Origin: Mycoplasmatota bacterium
Lineage (GTDB): Bacteria > Bacillota_I > Bacilli_A > MAG-NZ
Reading direction: 5' to 3'
Assembly: GCA_018394315.1 (NCBI GenBank)
Contig: CP074575.1
Location: 1,520,615 to 1,584,614, forward strand
Length of the DNA stretch: 64,000 bases
The notes beneath the pieces are model-generated. The model worked only from the letters and a program-made list of their open reading frames with translations. It made no database searches and had not been told where the DNA came from. The position numbers were made by a program, and so were the translations under genes. Positions 17,570 through 26,550 of this stretch are shown in pieces; position 1 is the first letter of the stretch, and each line of letters starts with the position of its first letter.

Positions 17570-18525
17570 TGGATACTCTATATTTCTTATTGAGATTATC
17601 GTTATTTAGTGCGATTCCTTTAATGGTAGTGGCATTAGGCGGTATGTTTTCTGAGAAAAGTGGTGTTGTTAATATCGCATTAGAAGGATTAATGCTAATA
17701 GGTGCATTTACCGGTATTTACGCATTAAACTTGATGCAAAAAGCGGGTATGAGTGGTCAAATGCTTTACATTTATGCAATGCTTGTCGGAGGAGTAATGG
17801 GGTTAATATTTTCATTATTACATGCATATGCATCAGTTAATATGAAAGCTAATCAAGTTATCAGTGGTACAGCATTAAATCTATTTACTCCAGCCTTAGC
17901 AATTTTTTTAGCAAGAATGTGGACGGGTACACAACAAGTTAACTTTAATGATATGTTCTTTATTCAAAAAGTTGGTTTCCTAGCGAATATACCGGTTATA
18001 GGAGATTTATTCTTCCAAAAAGCTTATATTTCAACTTATGTCGGAATTCTAATCTTAATTATTTCTTATTATGTTTTATACAAAACGAAATTTGGATTGA
18101 GACTTCGTTCATGTGGAGAACATCCACAAGCTGCGGATGCTGCAGGTATAAGTGTGTACAAAATTAGATATGCAGGTGTTATGATTTCTGGATTTTTAGC
18201 TGGTTTAGGGGGAGTTATTTTAATTGTCCCTACTACAACAAACTTTAACGCTACTGTATCAGGGTTTGGTTTCTTGGCACTTGCTGTGTTGATTTTTGGT
18301 CAATGGAAACCAAAAAGAATTATGTTAGCTGCCTTATTTTTTGGGTTGATGCGAGTTATTAGTAATTCATATTCATTGATTGACGTTCTTGCAAAGTTAA
18401 AATTACCAGGAGAATTTTATTCAATTATTCCTTACGTTGCTACACTTGTTGTTTTAGCATTCGTATCAAAAAAATCTGCTGCTCCATTAGCAGCGGGAAC
18501 TCCATATGATCAAGGTAAAAGATAA
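17569..18525 (+). CDS. nupQ: Nucleoside ABC transporter permease NupQ
   Basis: The 318-residue membrane protein is the second permease: MFSEKSGVVNIALEGLMLIG at the start, MKANQVISGTALNLFTPALA, and coupling segment FGLRLRSCGEHPQAADAAGI. Its ATG overlaps the nupP stop (TAATG). It pairs with NupP. The operon ends in a strong hairpin 20 bases later. Confidence 0.93.
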   Translation: MDTLYFLLRLSLFSAIPLMVVALGGMFSEKSGVVNIALEGLMLIGAFTGIYALNLMQKAGMSGQMLYIYAMLVGGVMGLIFSLLHAYASVNMKANQVISGTALNLFTPALAIFLARMWTGTQQVNFNDMFFIQKVGFLANIPVIGDLFFQKAYISTYVGILILIISYYVLYKTKFGLRLRSCGEHPQAADAAGISVYKIRYAGVMISGFLAGLGGVILIVPTTTNFNATVSGFGFLALAVLIFGQWKPKRIMLAALFFGLMRVISNSYSLIDVLAKLKLPGEFYSIIPYVATLVVLAFVSKKSAAPLAAGTPYDQGKR

Positions 18526-18544
18526 GATTTTCAAATAAATAAGT

Positions 18545-18584
18545 AAGGTGTCTAAACCCATTTGATGGTTTAGACACCTTTTAA
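18545..18584. terminator. Strong terminator after nupQ
   Basis: A perfect 14-base-pair stem, AAGGTGTCTAAACC (18545-18558) with GGTTTAGACACCTT (18567-18580), ends in T-rich sequence. Confidence 0.9.
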
Positions 18585-18614
18585 TTCATTCTCTTTTATG
18601 AAATACTAAATCTT

Positions 18615-18640
18615 TAGGAAAAAATTACATCTTTTTCCTA
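18615..18640. promoter_or_regulatory. Inverted repeat and promoter region of tnaA
   Basis: TAGGAAAAA (18615-18623) and TTTTTCCTA (18632-18640) form a perfect inverted repeat with an 8-base loop. A TATAAT at 18662-18667 lies 33 bases before the tnaA start. The repeat overlaps or abuts the expected -35 region and could be an operator or a leader hairpin. No TnaC-like leader peptide with a key tryptophan codon is apparent. Confidence 0.45.
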
Positions 18641-18699
18641 TGTTATAAGTTTTTTAAATGCTATAATAAGTATGGAAATTTAACAAATAGGAGATGAAT

Positions 18700-20085
18700 A
18701 TGAATAAAAAATATGTTGCTCCACCGTACAGAATAAAAATGGTAGAGCCAATTAAAATGACTACAAGGGAAGAAAGAATTAAATATTTAGCTGAGGCAGG
18801 ATATAATCCATTTTCTCTACGAAGTGAGGACGTTTATATTGATTTACTAACAGATAGTGGAACTGGTGCTATGAGTCATTATCAGTGGGGGGCACTAATG
18901 CAAGGTGATGAAGCCTATGCAGGAAGCAGAAGTTTTTATAGATTCGAACAATCTGTTCAAGAAATAACAGGATATAAATTTGTTATCCCAGCACATCAAG
19001 GTAGAGGTGCAGAACAGGTTATGATGCCTCAATTAATAAAAAAACCTGGTCAAGTTATGATTAGTAACATGCATTTTGACACAACTAGAGCTCACGTTGA
19101 AATAGCAGGAGGAAGATGTCTAGATGTTGTTATTAAAGAGTGTTTTGATACTGACACGTATCACCCATTTAAAGGGAACTTTGATCTAGAAAAATTAGAA
19201 GAATTAATCAATCAAACAAAAGTAGAAAATATTGCTGGAATTATCTTAACAATTACAAACAATTCTGCTGGAGGTCAACCAGTTAGTATTGAAAATATGA
19301 GAGCTGTTAAGAAGATTGCAGATAGATATGGGATTAGAGTTATCATTGATGGAGCAAGATATGCTGAGAATGCCTTTTTTATAAAAGAAAGAGAAAAAGG
19401 TTATGAAAACAAATCAATTCCTGAAATTATCCTTGAAACATTCACTTATGCTGATGCATTACTTATGAGTGCAAAAAAAGATGGTATTTCAAACATTGGT
19501 GGTGTGATTGCTATAAAAGATGATTATGAACTATATAATAGCTGTAGAACAACCGTAGTGCCATTAGAAGGGTTTCCTACTTATGGGGGATTAACAGGTA
19601 GAGATCTAGAAGCTTTAGCTGTTGGATTGAAGGAAGCATTGGACGAAGATTATTTAAGACATAGAATAGATCAAGTAAGATATTTAGGAGATAGATTAAG
19701 AGACGCTGGTGTACCAATTCAATATCCAGTTGGTGGACATGCAGTTTTTGTTGATTGTAAAAAAATAGTACCTCACATTCCTTATCATCAATTTCCAGCA
19801 CAAGCTGTTTGTAATGAGGTATATCTAGAAGCAGGCGTTAGGCCAGTGGAAATAGGATCATTTTTATTAGGTCGAGATCCAGATACTCACAAAAACTTAG
19901 AATCTCCTTTAGAATTAATGAGATTAACTATTCCTAGAAGAACTTATACATACGCCCATCTTGACGTAGTCGCAGATGCTGTTATAGCAGTTTATGAGAA
20001 AAGAGAATCTCTAGTTGGTTTAGACTTTGAATATGAACCACCTGTATTAAGACACTTCACGGCTAGGCTAAAACCGATCAAATAA
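18700..20085 (+). CDS. tnaA: Tryptophanase (tryptophan indole-lyase)
   Basis: The ATG at 18700 is chosen because AGGAG lies six bases upstream; the ATG at 18694 touches the site. The 461-residue PLP enzyme has [37 protein letters not shown] and the PLP lysine in SAKKDG (257-262). It could be confused with tyrosine phenol-lyase, but diagnostic positions are of the tryptophanase type: Asp127 in HFDTT (Thr in TPL), Ile385 in [12 protein letters not shown] (Arg in TPL), and His452 in LRHFTA (Phe in TPL). It splits tryptophan into indole, pyruvate and ammonia. No tryptophan permease gene is adjacent. Confidence 0.92.
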   Translation: MNKKYVAPPYRIKMVEPIKMTTREERIKYLAEAGYNPFSLRSEDVYIDLLTDSGTGAMSHYQWGALMQGDEAYAGSRSFYRFEQSVQEITGYKFVIPAHQGRGAEQVMMPQLIKKPGQVMISNMHFDTTRAHVEIAGGRCLDVVIKECFDTDTYHPFKGNFDLEKLEELINQTKVENIAGIILTITNNSAGGQPVSIENMRAVKKIADRYGIRVIIDGARYAENAFFIKEREKGYENKSIPEIILETFTYADALLMSAKKDGISNIGGVIAIKDDYELYNSCRTTVVPLEGFPTYGGLTGRDLEALAVGLKEALDEDYLRHRIDQVRYLGDRLRDAGVPIQYPVGGHAVFVDCKKIVPHIPYHQFPAQAVCNEVYLEAGVRPVEIGSFLLGRDPDTHKNLESPLELMRLTIPRRTYTYAHLDVVADAVIAVYEKRESLVGLDFEYEPPVLRHFTARLKPIK

Positions 20086-20100
20086 ATATAACAACTAATT

Positions 20101-20128
20101 AAAAACAACAAATTTATTTGTTGTTTTT
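20101..20128. terminator. Bidirectional terminator between tnaA and rarA
   Basis: AAAAACAACAAA (20101-20112) pairs with TTTGTTGTTTTT (20117-20128). It serves tnaA on plus and rarA on minus; the rarA stop lies inside it. Confidence 0.85.
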
Positions 20129-21322
20129 AATTTCCTTTATCTTATCATATCTTTGTTTTATCGCTCTTTCGTACTTTCCGGTTTCTTTTGGAGTGTAATA
20201 ATTAGCATCTTTTATATTACCTGGTAGATAGTTTTGCACAACATATGCTCCAGGGTAATCATGTGGATATTTATACAATTTTAAATTCTTTAAATTATTT
20301 GGAAGCATCCCTGATTTTCCACCTTCAACGTCCTTTAGAGCCTTGTCGATTGCTAAATATGTACTATTAGATTTTGGACTTAGCGCTAGATCAACTACGA
20401 TATTTCCTAATATTATTCTCGCTTCAGGTAAACCAACCATTACAGCAGCTTGAGATGCGGGGTAAATTCTTGAGCATAGTTCAGGATTAGCTAGTCCAAT
20501 ATCTTCATAGGCAATAACTAGCAGTCTTCTAATTATTGAATCAAGATCTTGAAGAATTATTAGTCTTGCTAGATAATGTAATGCTGCATCCACGTCTGAA
20601 CCACGGATAGATTTTTGTAGTCCACTTAAGATGTCGTAATAATTATCACCATCTTTATCTAAGGACAAGTTTGGAATTTGAATTATTTCTTCAGCTAATT
20701 TAAGTTTTATATTTTTATTTCCTGAAATAAGGATGGTTTCAAGTATGTTCAATGCAGTTCTTATTTCTTCATTAGAAGACTCAGCGATATATCTATATAC
20801 TTCATCATCAATTTCAACATCACTATGGTAGTGTTCTTTAGCTCTTTTTAAAGCAATAGTTATTTTATCAATCGGAAGTGGATTGAATTTCATAATATGA
20901 CACCTAGATCGAATTGCAGGATTAATTGAATGGTAAGGACTTAAGGTAGTTATACCGATCATTATGATTGTTCCATCCTCTAGATATTTAAGCAAGTAAT
21001 CTTGGATATCTCTTTTCATTCGGTGTATTTCATCTATTATTAGTATGATACTATGATAATTCTTACCAGAATCAATAATTTTTTTTAACATTGCTTTATT
21101 ATCAGTAGAAGCATTGAATTTAGCGTGTTCAAATTCATATTTTGATGCAATTATTTCTGCAACTGTTGTTTTACCAGTTCCAGGAGGACCGAAAAAAATC
21201 ATTGAAAATAGTTTATTAGATTCAATCATCTTATATATTATTCCATTTTTTCCTACTAAATGATCTTGCCCAATTACTTCATTAAATGAAGTTGGTCTGA
21301 TTTTATAAGCTAAGGGCTTCAT
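20114..21322 (-). CDS. rarA: Replication-associated recombination protein RarA (MgsA)
   Basis: The 402-residue AAA+ ATPase has the clamp-loader-like N-terminal half: Walker A GPPGTGKTTVAE, Walker B LIIDEIHR, sensor-1 GITT and the arginine-finger box PAIRSRC. The MgsA/RarA C-terminal oligomerisation part follows, with GSDVDAALHYLARL, AYEDIGLANPE, and PHDYPGAYVVQNYLP. It acts at stalled replication forks with SSB. It overlaps the upstream CPBP gene by one base (TAATG), so the two are one operon. Confidence 0.94.
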   Translation of the reverse strand: MKPLAYKIRPTSFNEVIGQDHLVGKNGIIYKMIESNKLFSMIFFGPPGTGKTTVAEIIASKYEFEHAKFNASTDNKAMLKKIIDSGKNYHSIILIIDEIHRMKRDIQDYLLKYLEDGTIIMIGITTLSPYHSINPAIRSRCHIMKFNPLPIDKITIALKRAKEHYHSDVEIDDEVYRYIAESSNEEIRTALNILETILISGNKNIKLKLAEEIIQIPNLSLDKDGDNYYDILSGLQKSIRGSDVDAALHYLARLIILQDLDSIIRRLLVIAYEDIGLANPELCSRIYPASQAAVMVGLPEARIILGNIVVDLALSPKSNSTYLAIDKALKDVEGGKSGMLPNNLKNLKLYKYPHDYPGAYVVQNYLPGNIKDANYYTPKETGKYERAIKQRYDKIKEIKNNK

Positions 21323-22002
21323 TAAATCACCCCACTAGATATCATAATCAAGATTGAAAATAGATTATATAAAGAATGTACTAAAATTGGCACAAGTAAA
21401 TTATTACTCTTTATGTAGCTTAATAACAAAACTGCTCCCAATATTGAGTAAATAGGTAAGTAGATAAAGTCTCCACGTACAACATGTAATAATCCAAAAA
21501 TTAGTGAACTAAGAACGATCCCAATTAATTTATTAAAGTTTTGATAGAAGAGATTATACATAACACCTCTAAATACGACTTCCTCAATGAATGGGACCAA
21601 AATTATTGTTGTGATAGTAAATATAATTGGTCCTTCTTTGTATAACTCTATTAATCCCTTTTGATTTATTGATGTATCTATGTCAAAAAATAAGTTCATA
21701 ATATATATTAAGAAATAAAATGTAAGAGTTAGAATCATAAAAAATATTACAATATATAATAAATTCTTAATCATTCTTTTTTTAAAGAATTTTACTTCTT
21801 GTTGTAGAGTCTCTTTAAGCATAACTAAAAAAGAAATCGCAATAATTAAGTATGCAGAAATATTCGATAAAATTTCAACATTGTTCTTAATTAAAATTAG
21901 GTCGAAAGATTTATAAAAGTTTATAATTATACCAGGTAAAAATGATATCCCTAAAAAATATGTTATAATAATTCTAAAGTATTGACTAAAAGATATTCTC
22001 AT
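21322..22002 (-). CDS. CPBP-family intramembrane metalloprotease
   Basis: The 226-residue protein has about six membrane segments and the CPBP (Abi/CAAX) signature: motif 1 EEVVFRGVMYNL, motif 2 FGLLHV, and motif 3 HSLYNLF. The two glutamates and two histidines that form the zinc site are present, so it is likely an active membrane protease. Substrates are unknown. In Gram-positive bacteria, such genes often relate to bacteriocin self-immunity or to protein processing. It is first in an operon with rarA. Confidence 0.85.
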   Translation of the reverse strand: MRISFSQYFRIIITYFLGISFLPGIIINFYKSFDLILIKNNVEILSNISAYLIIAISFLVMLKETLQQEVKFFKKRMIKNLLYIVIFFMILTLTFYFLIYIMNLFFDIDTSINQKGLIELYKEGPIIFTITTIILVPFIEEVVFRGVMYNLFYQNFNKLIGIVLSSLIFGLLHVVRGDFIYLPIYSILGAVLLLSYIKSNNLLVPILVHSLYNLFSILIMISSGVI

Positions 22003-22299
22003 AAAATCACCACTAAAATCTTATCATATTATCAGTATCGATACAATAAAGTAAAAACTTATTTAGCTTTATATCAATAGATAATAAGCATAAATTTGTA
22101 CACTAAATTAGAATGATATTTCTATTTATTCTATAAAATTTTAAATATCTATATATTTGAGTTGTTAGTAAATTGGGATATTTTTAAAGATTATTACCAT
22201 TGAAAATTTGACTTTTTGTAACGTCATTGGTAATATATTATGAAAATATTAAGAAAGTAGGCAAGACTAAAATATTATATGTCTTGTAAGGGAAACGTT
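22003..22299. other. Divergent intergenic region with two inverted repeats before ktrA
   Basis: About 300 AT-rich bases. ATTACCATTGA (22193-22203) and TCATTGGTAAT (22224-22234) form an 11-base stem with one mismatch. CAAGAC (22262-22267) and GTCTTG (22281-22286) form a second hairpin just before the ktrA ribosome binding site. I do not see the ydaO c-di-AMP riboswitch consensus. Confidence 0.5.
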
Positions 22300-22950
22300 A
22301 TGGCTAAATCATTTGCAGTAATTGGATTAGGATCTTTTGGAAGAAGTGTAGCACAAGAATTAATAAAGTTAGAAGCAAACTTATTAATTATAGATAATGA
22401 TGCGGATTCTATTGCTAAGATTTCTAAGTTCGCTCCTAATGCAGTTATTTTAGATAGTACTGATGAAGAATCTTTAAAGGATGTAGGTATAAGTAGCATT
22501 GATCATGTTATTGTATGTATTGGGGTTGATGTTCAAGCCAGTATTCTTACAACGTTAATCTTAAAAGATTTAGGAGTAAAAAAAGTTACTGTTAAAGTTA
22601 AAAATGATTATCATGCAAAAGTGGTAGAAAAACTTGGTGCTGACGAAATCATTTTTCCAGAAAAACAAATGGGGAGAAGGTTCGCGCGTAGAGTGATTTC
22701 AGATAATATTCTTGATATTATGGAACTAACTGAAGATTTTAGTTATGTAGAAATAGCTGCTCCTAAGTCTTTTAAAGGAAAATCACTAAATGAGTTAGAT
22801 TTTAGGAAAAAATTTGGGTTGAACGTAGTTTCAATAAAAAGAGATGGAAAAATAATTACTCCAAAAGTAAACGAGGGATTTTTAGAAAAAGATATTTTAA
22901 TGATTGTTGGGAGCAACAAAGAGATCTCTAAATTTGATAACAGAAAATAA
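22300..22950 (+). CDS. ktrA: KtrA/TrkA-family potassium channel regulatory subunit
   Basis: The start is set at ATG 22300, preceded by AAGGGA; the in-frame ATG at 22279 has no site. The 216 residues have an RCK_N Rossmann domain (MAKSFAVIGLGSFGRSVAQEL, with acidic LIIDNDADS at the second strand end) and an RCK_C domain from about residue 135. It gates K+ uptake by binding ADP/ATP in the N domain and commonly c-di-AMP in the C domain. The membrane partner KtrB is not in this window. Confidence 0.92.
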   Translation: MAKSFAVIGLGSFGRSVAQELIKLEANLLIIDNDADSIAKISKFAPNAVILDSTDEESLKDVGISSIDHVIVCIGVDVQASILTTLILKDLGVKKVTVKVKNDYHAKVVEKLGADEIIFPEKQMGRRFARRVISDNILDIMELTEDFSYVEIAAPKSFKGKSLNELDFRKKFGLNVVSIKRDGKIITPKVNEGFLEKDILMIVGSNKEISKFDNRK

Positions 22951-22968
22951 AGGCATTTGCCTTTTTTT
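22949..22968 (+). terminator. Terminator after ktrA
   Basis: AAAGGC (22949-22954) pairs with GCCTTT (22959-22964), followed by Ts. The stem includes the end of the stop codon region. Confidence 0.75.
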
Positions 22969-23034
22969 GTTATACTTTATTTTAAAAATCCATAAAATTG
23001 TTATAGAAAACCGGAATTCAAGAAAGGAGTTTTT

Positions 23035-23784
23035 ATGAGAAAAATTACCACCGGAACGGTTATAATAATAGTAATAACAATTCTCTGCTTTTTATATACA
23101 AGACCTACTTATGAAGTTATTTATTATAATGAAGATATTGAGGAAAGTGTTTTATATCTTTTAGAAAATGATTTACTGGTTAAAGTACCAGTAGCAGTAA
23201 ATGACGATATTGAAGAAATCTTTGAATTAATGACAACTAAAGCAAACAATCTTCCTACCGGTGTAAGGACACCCTTACCATATAGATTAGAAATTAAAAC
23301 GTGGGAAAATGTAGATGGATCTTTATTGTTAGAACTTGAAAACTTTGATTATGATAATCTAAACCTCGTGATAGAATCACTTACTTGGACTTATCTAGAG
23401 TTAGATGACATAAATGAAATAACAGTAATCGCAAATGGTGTTATGTATGAACAAACAAAGGACTTAGGAATAAATAAAATAGTAGAAGCAAGTACTATAC
23501 TTAACAGTAAAATAGTTACTGTGTTTACTCAAAATAAATTCGTCACACCTATATCATATATAGTTGATATGAATGTAGATGAGATAGATTATATAGTAAA
23601 AAAAACATTAAAAAAAGATGTTGAAAAGATAATTGAGAACGATGACCTATTAGTATACTTAAATGAGTCGTTAGATAATGAGAATAATTTATCAAACCTA
23701 GTTCTTACTTTAAGAAACTCATTTAATTATGACAATGTTAAAATATTTTCTAATGGTGAATTACTATACTCAATTAAAATTTAA
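23035..23784 (+). CDS. gerM: GerM-like membrane-anchored protein (GerMN domain)
   Basis: The 249-residue protein has an uncleaved N-terminal anchor (residues 5-22) and then two weakly repeated GerMN-like units: LVKVPVAVNDDIEEIFELMT...LPYRLEIKTWENVDGSLLLEL and FVTPISYIVDMN...LSNLVLTLRNSFNYDNVKIFSNG. The order gerM-rph-rdgB-ysnB is that of B. subtilis, which supports the call. GerM proteins are needed for normal sporulation and germination in spore formers and act outside the membrane. No other intact sporulation gene accompanies it here, so its present role is unclear. Sequence similarity alone is modest. Confidence 0.68.
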   Translation: MRKITTGTVIIIVITILCFLYTRPTYEVIYYNEDIEESVLYLLENDLLVKVPVAVNDDIEEIFELMTTKANNLPTGVRTPLPYRLEIKTWENVDGSLLLELENFDYDNLNLVIESLTWTYLELDDINEITVIANGVMYEQTKDLGINKIVEASTILNSKIVTVFTQNKFVTPISYIVDMNVDEIDYIVKKTLKKDVEKIIENDDLLVYLNESLDNENNLSNLVLTLRNSFNYDNVKIFSNGELLYSIKI

Positions 23785-23818
23785 TGTGTTATAATAAGTT
23801 GATTTTTTAAGAAAGGAA

Positions 23819-24544
23819 ATGAATAGGTTTTCACTTATTCTATTTATAATGATGAGTCGCAAAAAAAAGTTAAGAAAAGTAGAAATAATTAGTAATTATC
23901 TAAAGCATCCTGAAGGATCGTGTTTGATTTCAGTGGGAGAAACAAAAGTTATTTGCACCGCTACAATAGAAGAGAAAGTTCCTTTTTGGCTTAAAGGAGA
24001 AGAAAAAGGATGGATTACTGCTGAATATTCTTTGTTACCTAGAAGTACTCACTCGAGAGTACCGAGAGAAGCAGTAAGAGGAAAGCAAAGTGGTAGAACT
24101 CATGAAATCCAAAGATTGATTGGACGAGCACTTAGATCTGTCGTTGATTTGAAGGCGTTAGGGGAGAGAGTAATAACTATTGATTGTGATGTAATACAAG
24201 CAGATGGTGGAACAAGATGTGCATCAATTACTGGTGGATTTGTGGCATTAAAATTGGCTATCGAAAAATTAATCGAAAATAAGAAACTAGAAAAGTCTCC
24301 TATTAAAGAGAGTGTAGCAGCTGTTAGCGTTGGAATTGTAGATGAAATAGCTGTTTTAGACTTAGATTATGAAATGGATTCTAGAGCCGAAGTTGACATG
24401 AATATTGTTATGACTGAAAGTGGGAAATTTGTAGAAATTCAAGGAACAGGTGAAGAATATTCCTTTTCAATGGAACAACTAAATGAAATGATTAGTTTAG
24501 CAAAAGTAGGAATAGAAAAATTAATAAATGCACAAAAGAAATAG
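23819..24544 (+). CDS. rph: Ribonuclease PH
   Basis: The enzyme trims tRNA 3' ends with phosphate. Landmarks are [75 protein letters not shown], and [14 protein letters not shown]. The start is ambiguous. ATG 23819 has AAAGGA only two bases away and adds ten hydrophobic residues not seen in relatives. ATG 23849 or 23852 ([12 protein letters not shown]) fits the family N-terminus but has no clear ribosome binding site. It overlaps rdgB by 17 bases. Confidence 0.95.
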   Translation: MNRFSLILFIMMSRKKKLRKVEIISNYLKHPEGSCLISVGETKVICTATIEEKVPFWLKGEEKGWITAEYSLLPRSTHSRVPREAVRGKQSGRTHEIQRLIGRALRSVVDLKALGERVITIDCDVIQADGGTRCASITGGFVALKLAIEKLIENKKLEKSPIKESVAAVSVGIVDEIAVLDLDYEMDSRAEVDMNIVMTESGKFVEIQGTGEEYSFSMEQLNEMISLAKVGIEKLINAQKK

Positions 24545-25103
24545 TTTATTTATTGCTACCAGAAATAAAGGTAAACTAAAAGACTTTAAAAGTCTACTTC
24601 CTAAATATCATATTAGGTCATTATTAGATACTGATATTCCGGAAATTGAAGAAACTGGGACAAACTTTCAAGAAAATTCATTAATTAAGGCGAAGACTAT
24701 TTCAAATTTACTTAATACTACCGTAATTGCTGACGATTCAGGATTAGTGTGCGAAGGATTAGATGGCGAACCTGGAGTATATTCTGCAAGATACGCAGGA
24801 ACTAATTCTGATGAAGATAATAACAAGTTGTTATTAAAAAAAATAAAAGATAAGAATCGAGATGCAGAATTTGTAGCTTGTATTTGTTTATATTTTCCTA
24901 GTGGTGATTATTATTTTTTCTTAGGGAAAGTCAAGGGAGAAATAATCGATACCCCTAAGGGTAATAATGGATTTGGTTATGACCCAATATTTTATGTGAA
25001 GGAATTTGATAAAACGTTCGGAGAATTAACTTTAAAAGAGAAGAATACTATTTCGCACCGCAAGAAAGCAATCCAAAAGTTGATTGAAAGTAGTCTGTTA
25101 TGA
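24528..25103 (+). CDS. rdgB: XTP/dITP diphosphatase (RdgB/HAM1)
   Basis: The 191-residue protein has the Ham1 landmarks: [15 protein letters not shown] at the start, [56 protein letters not shown], and HRKKAIQKL. It hydrolyses non-canonical purine triphosphates (ITP, XTP, dITP). It overlaps rph upstream and ysnB downstream (ATGA), so the three are translationally coupled as in B. subtilis. Confidence 0.95.
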   Translation: MHKRNSLFIATRNKGKLKDFKSLLPKYHIRSLLDTDIPEIEETGTNFQENSLIKAKTISNLLNTTVIADDSGLVCEGLDGEPGVYSARYAGTNSDEDNNKLLLKKIKDKNRDAEFVACICLYFPSGDYYFFLGKVKGEIIDTPKGNNGFGYDPIFYVKEFDKTFGELTLKEKNTISHRKKAIQKLIESSLL

Positions 25104-25591
25104 AAATTTTGGTTGTTAGCGACACACATGGGAGAACTAGTGATTTAATAGATATTATTGAGAAGAACAAGTTTGATAATGTAATACATTGTGGTGATTC
25201 AGAAGTAGATAAAATGATGTTTTATTTTGACATTGATATTGTAAGAGGAAATTCTCCTAGTGATGATAATTTTCCTGATGAGAAACTTATTACTCTTAAT
25301 GGGCTAAGAATATTTATTACACACGGACATAATTACAGAGTTGATTTAGGTCTCAGAAATCTTTTTCAAAAAGCTAAGACAATGAAAGCAGATATCGTGT
25401 GCTTTGGTCATACGCATGTCCCACTTATAGAAGATAAAGAAGGTATTATTTTTATAAATCCAGGATCATTAGTTCGTCCAAGGAAGAAATCCAAGCCCTC
25501 GTATATGATAATAGATTTAGAAAACAGTATAAAGATAACTCAATTTGATAAATTTAACGAGGAGGTTAGAAGATATGAGACAAGTTACTGA
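25100..25591 (+). CDS. ysnB: YfcE/YsnB-type metallophosphodiesterase
   Basis: The 163-residue protein has the compact calcineurin-like fold: VVSDTHGRTSDL, HCGDSEVD, RGNSPSDDN, THGHNY, and GHTHVP with NPGSL. These are all the metal-binding Asp, His and Asn residues. Family members are Mn-dependent phosphodiesterases or phosphatases of unknown physiological substrate. It starts at the ATGA overlap with rdgB and overlaps the next gene by 17 bases. Confidence 0.92.
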   Translation: MKILVVSDTHGRTSDLIDIIEKNKFDNVIHCGDSEVDKMMFYFDIDIVRGNSPSDDNFPDEKLITLNGLRIFITHGHNYRVDLGLRNLFQKAKTMKADIVCFGHTHVPLIEDKEGIIFINPGSLVRPRKKSKPSYMIIDLENSIKITQFDKFNEEVRRYETSY

Positions 25592-26411
25592 TTTAATAAA
25601 ACAATTAACTAATAAGGAAGCGGCTGTAGAAAGTAGACTTATGGGTGGTATGAGTAATTCTACGTATATAGTAACAGTTGAAGGAGAAAAACATACATTC
25701 AGAATACCTGGAAAAAAGGCAGAAGTATTCGTTGATAGAATTGACGAACTGAATAATATTAAGATGATAGACGACCTTGGTATTAATAATGAAACAGTAT
25801 TTATTGATTTAGAAAAGGGATATAAATTAGCAAAATACGTTGAAGGTACGCCATTGCATGAATTAGATGATTTACATTTGTCAGAAGTAGCGGCGTTACT
25901 AAAAAAACTGCATACTAGTAAAAAAAGATTCTTAAAAGATTATTCACCTTTTGAAAGATTAGAATCATATGAATCCTTAAACAATAATCTATCTGAATCA
26001 TATTTTACTACCAAGGACTCTTTCTTGAAATATAGAGATTACTTAGAAAGCTTCCCACTATGTATGTGCCATAATGATTCCCAAAAGTCGAACATCGTTA
26101 TTGGTGACAAAAACTATTTGCTAGACTGGGAGTTTGCAGGGAACAATGATTATTATTATGATATAGCGTGTTTCGGAAATGTTGATTATGAAGATGCCCT
26201 AAAATTATTAAAAGTATATATTAATCATGAGCCTACGAACGATGAATATAACAGATTAACATTGTGGAGAGCATTCCAGTGTTTACAATGGCACAATGTT
26301 GCATTATATAAAGATAGAATAGGTTTAAGTGAAGAATTGAAAGTGCCTTTTGATCTAGTTGCAACTAAGTATTTAGAAAAAGCCAACTCTCTACTATCAT
26401 CATTAAAATAA
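25575..26411 (+). CDS. Choline/ethanolamine kinase-like phosphotransferase (APH fold)
   Basis: The start is set at ATG 25575, preceded by GGAGG at 25561-25565. The 278-residue product has the aminoglycoside-phosphotransferase fold of LicA and choline kinases: GGMSNSTYIVTVEGEKHTFR (N-lobe), CMCHNDSQKSNIVI (Brenner catalytic loop with HND), and LLDWEFAGNNDYYYDIACF (metal-binding Asp). It probably phosphorylates choline, ethanolamine or a similar small alcohol. No cytidylyltransferase gene lies alongside, so the substrate is inferred only from overall similarity to LicA-type sequences. Confidence 0.8.
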   Translation: MRQVTDLIKQLTNKEAAVESRLMGGMSNSTYIVTVEGEKHTFRIPGKKAEVFVDRIDELNNIKMIDDLGINNETVFIDLEKGYKLAKYVEGTPLHELDDLHLSEVAALLKKLHTSKKRFLKDYSPFERLESYESLNNNLSESYFTTKDSFLKYRDYLESFPLCMCHNDSQKSNIVIGDKNYLLDWEFAGNNDYYYDIACFGNVDYEDALKLLKVYINHEPTNDEYNRLTLWRAFQCLQWHNVALYKDRIGLSEELKVPFDLVATKYLEKANSLLSSLK

Positions 26412-26420
26412 GAAAATTTT

Positions 26421-26466
26421 AAGTATAGGTTTATCATCTTATTAGATGATTACTTATACTTTTTTA
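26421..26466 (+). terminator. Terminator after the kinase-like gene
   Basis: AAGTATA (26421-26427) pairs with TATACTT (26455-26461), with an inner ATCATCT/AGATGAT stem (26433-26450), followed by Ts. Confidence 0.8.
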
Positions 26467-26550
26467 TATAAGATAACGAAGAGTTAGTAACCATAGTAAA
26501 ATATTGAGTATTTTTTATGATAGAATTAAGTATAGATAGGGGTGGGACTA

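Noticed and set aside
18694-20085. Tyrosine phenol-lyase as the identity of the PLP lyase
   Set aside because: The three substrate-deciding positions (Asp127, Ile385, His452) are of the tryptophanase type.
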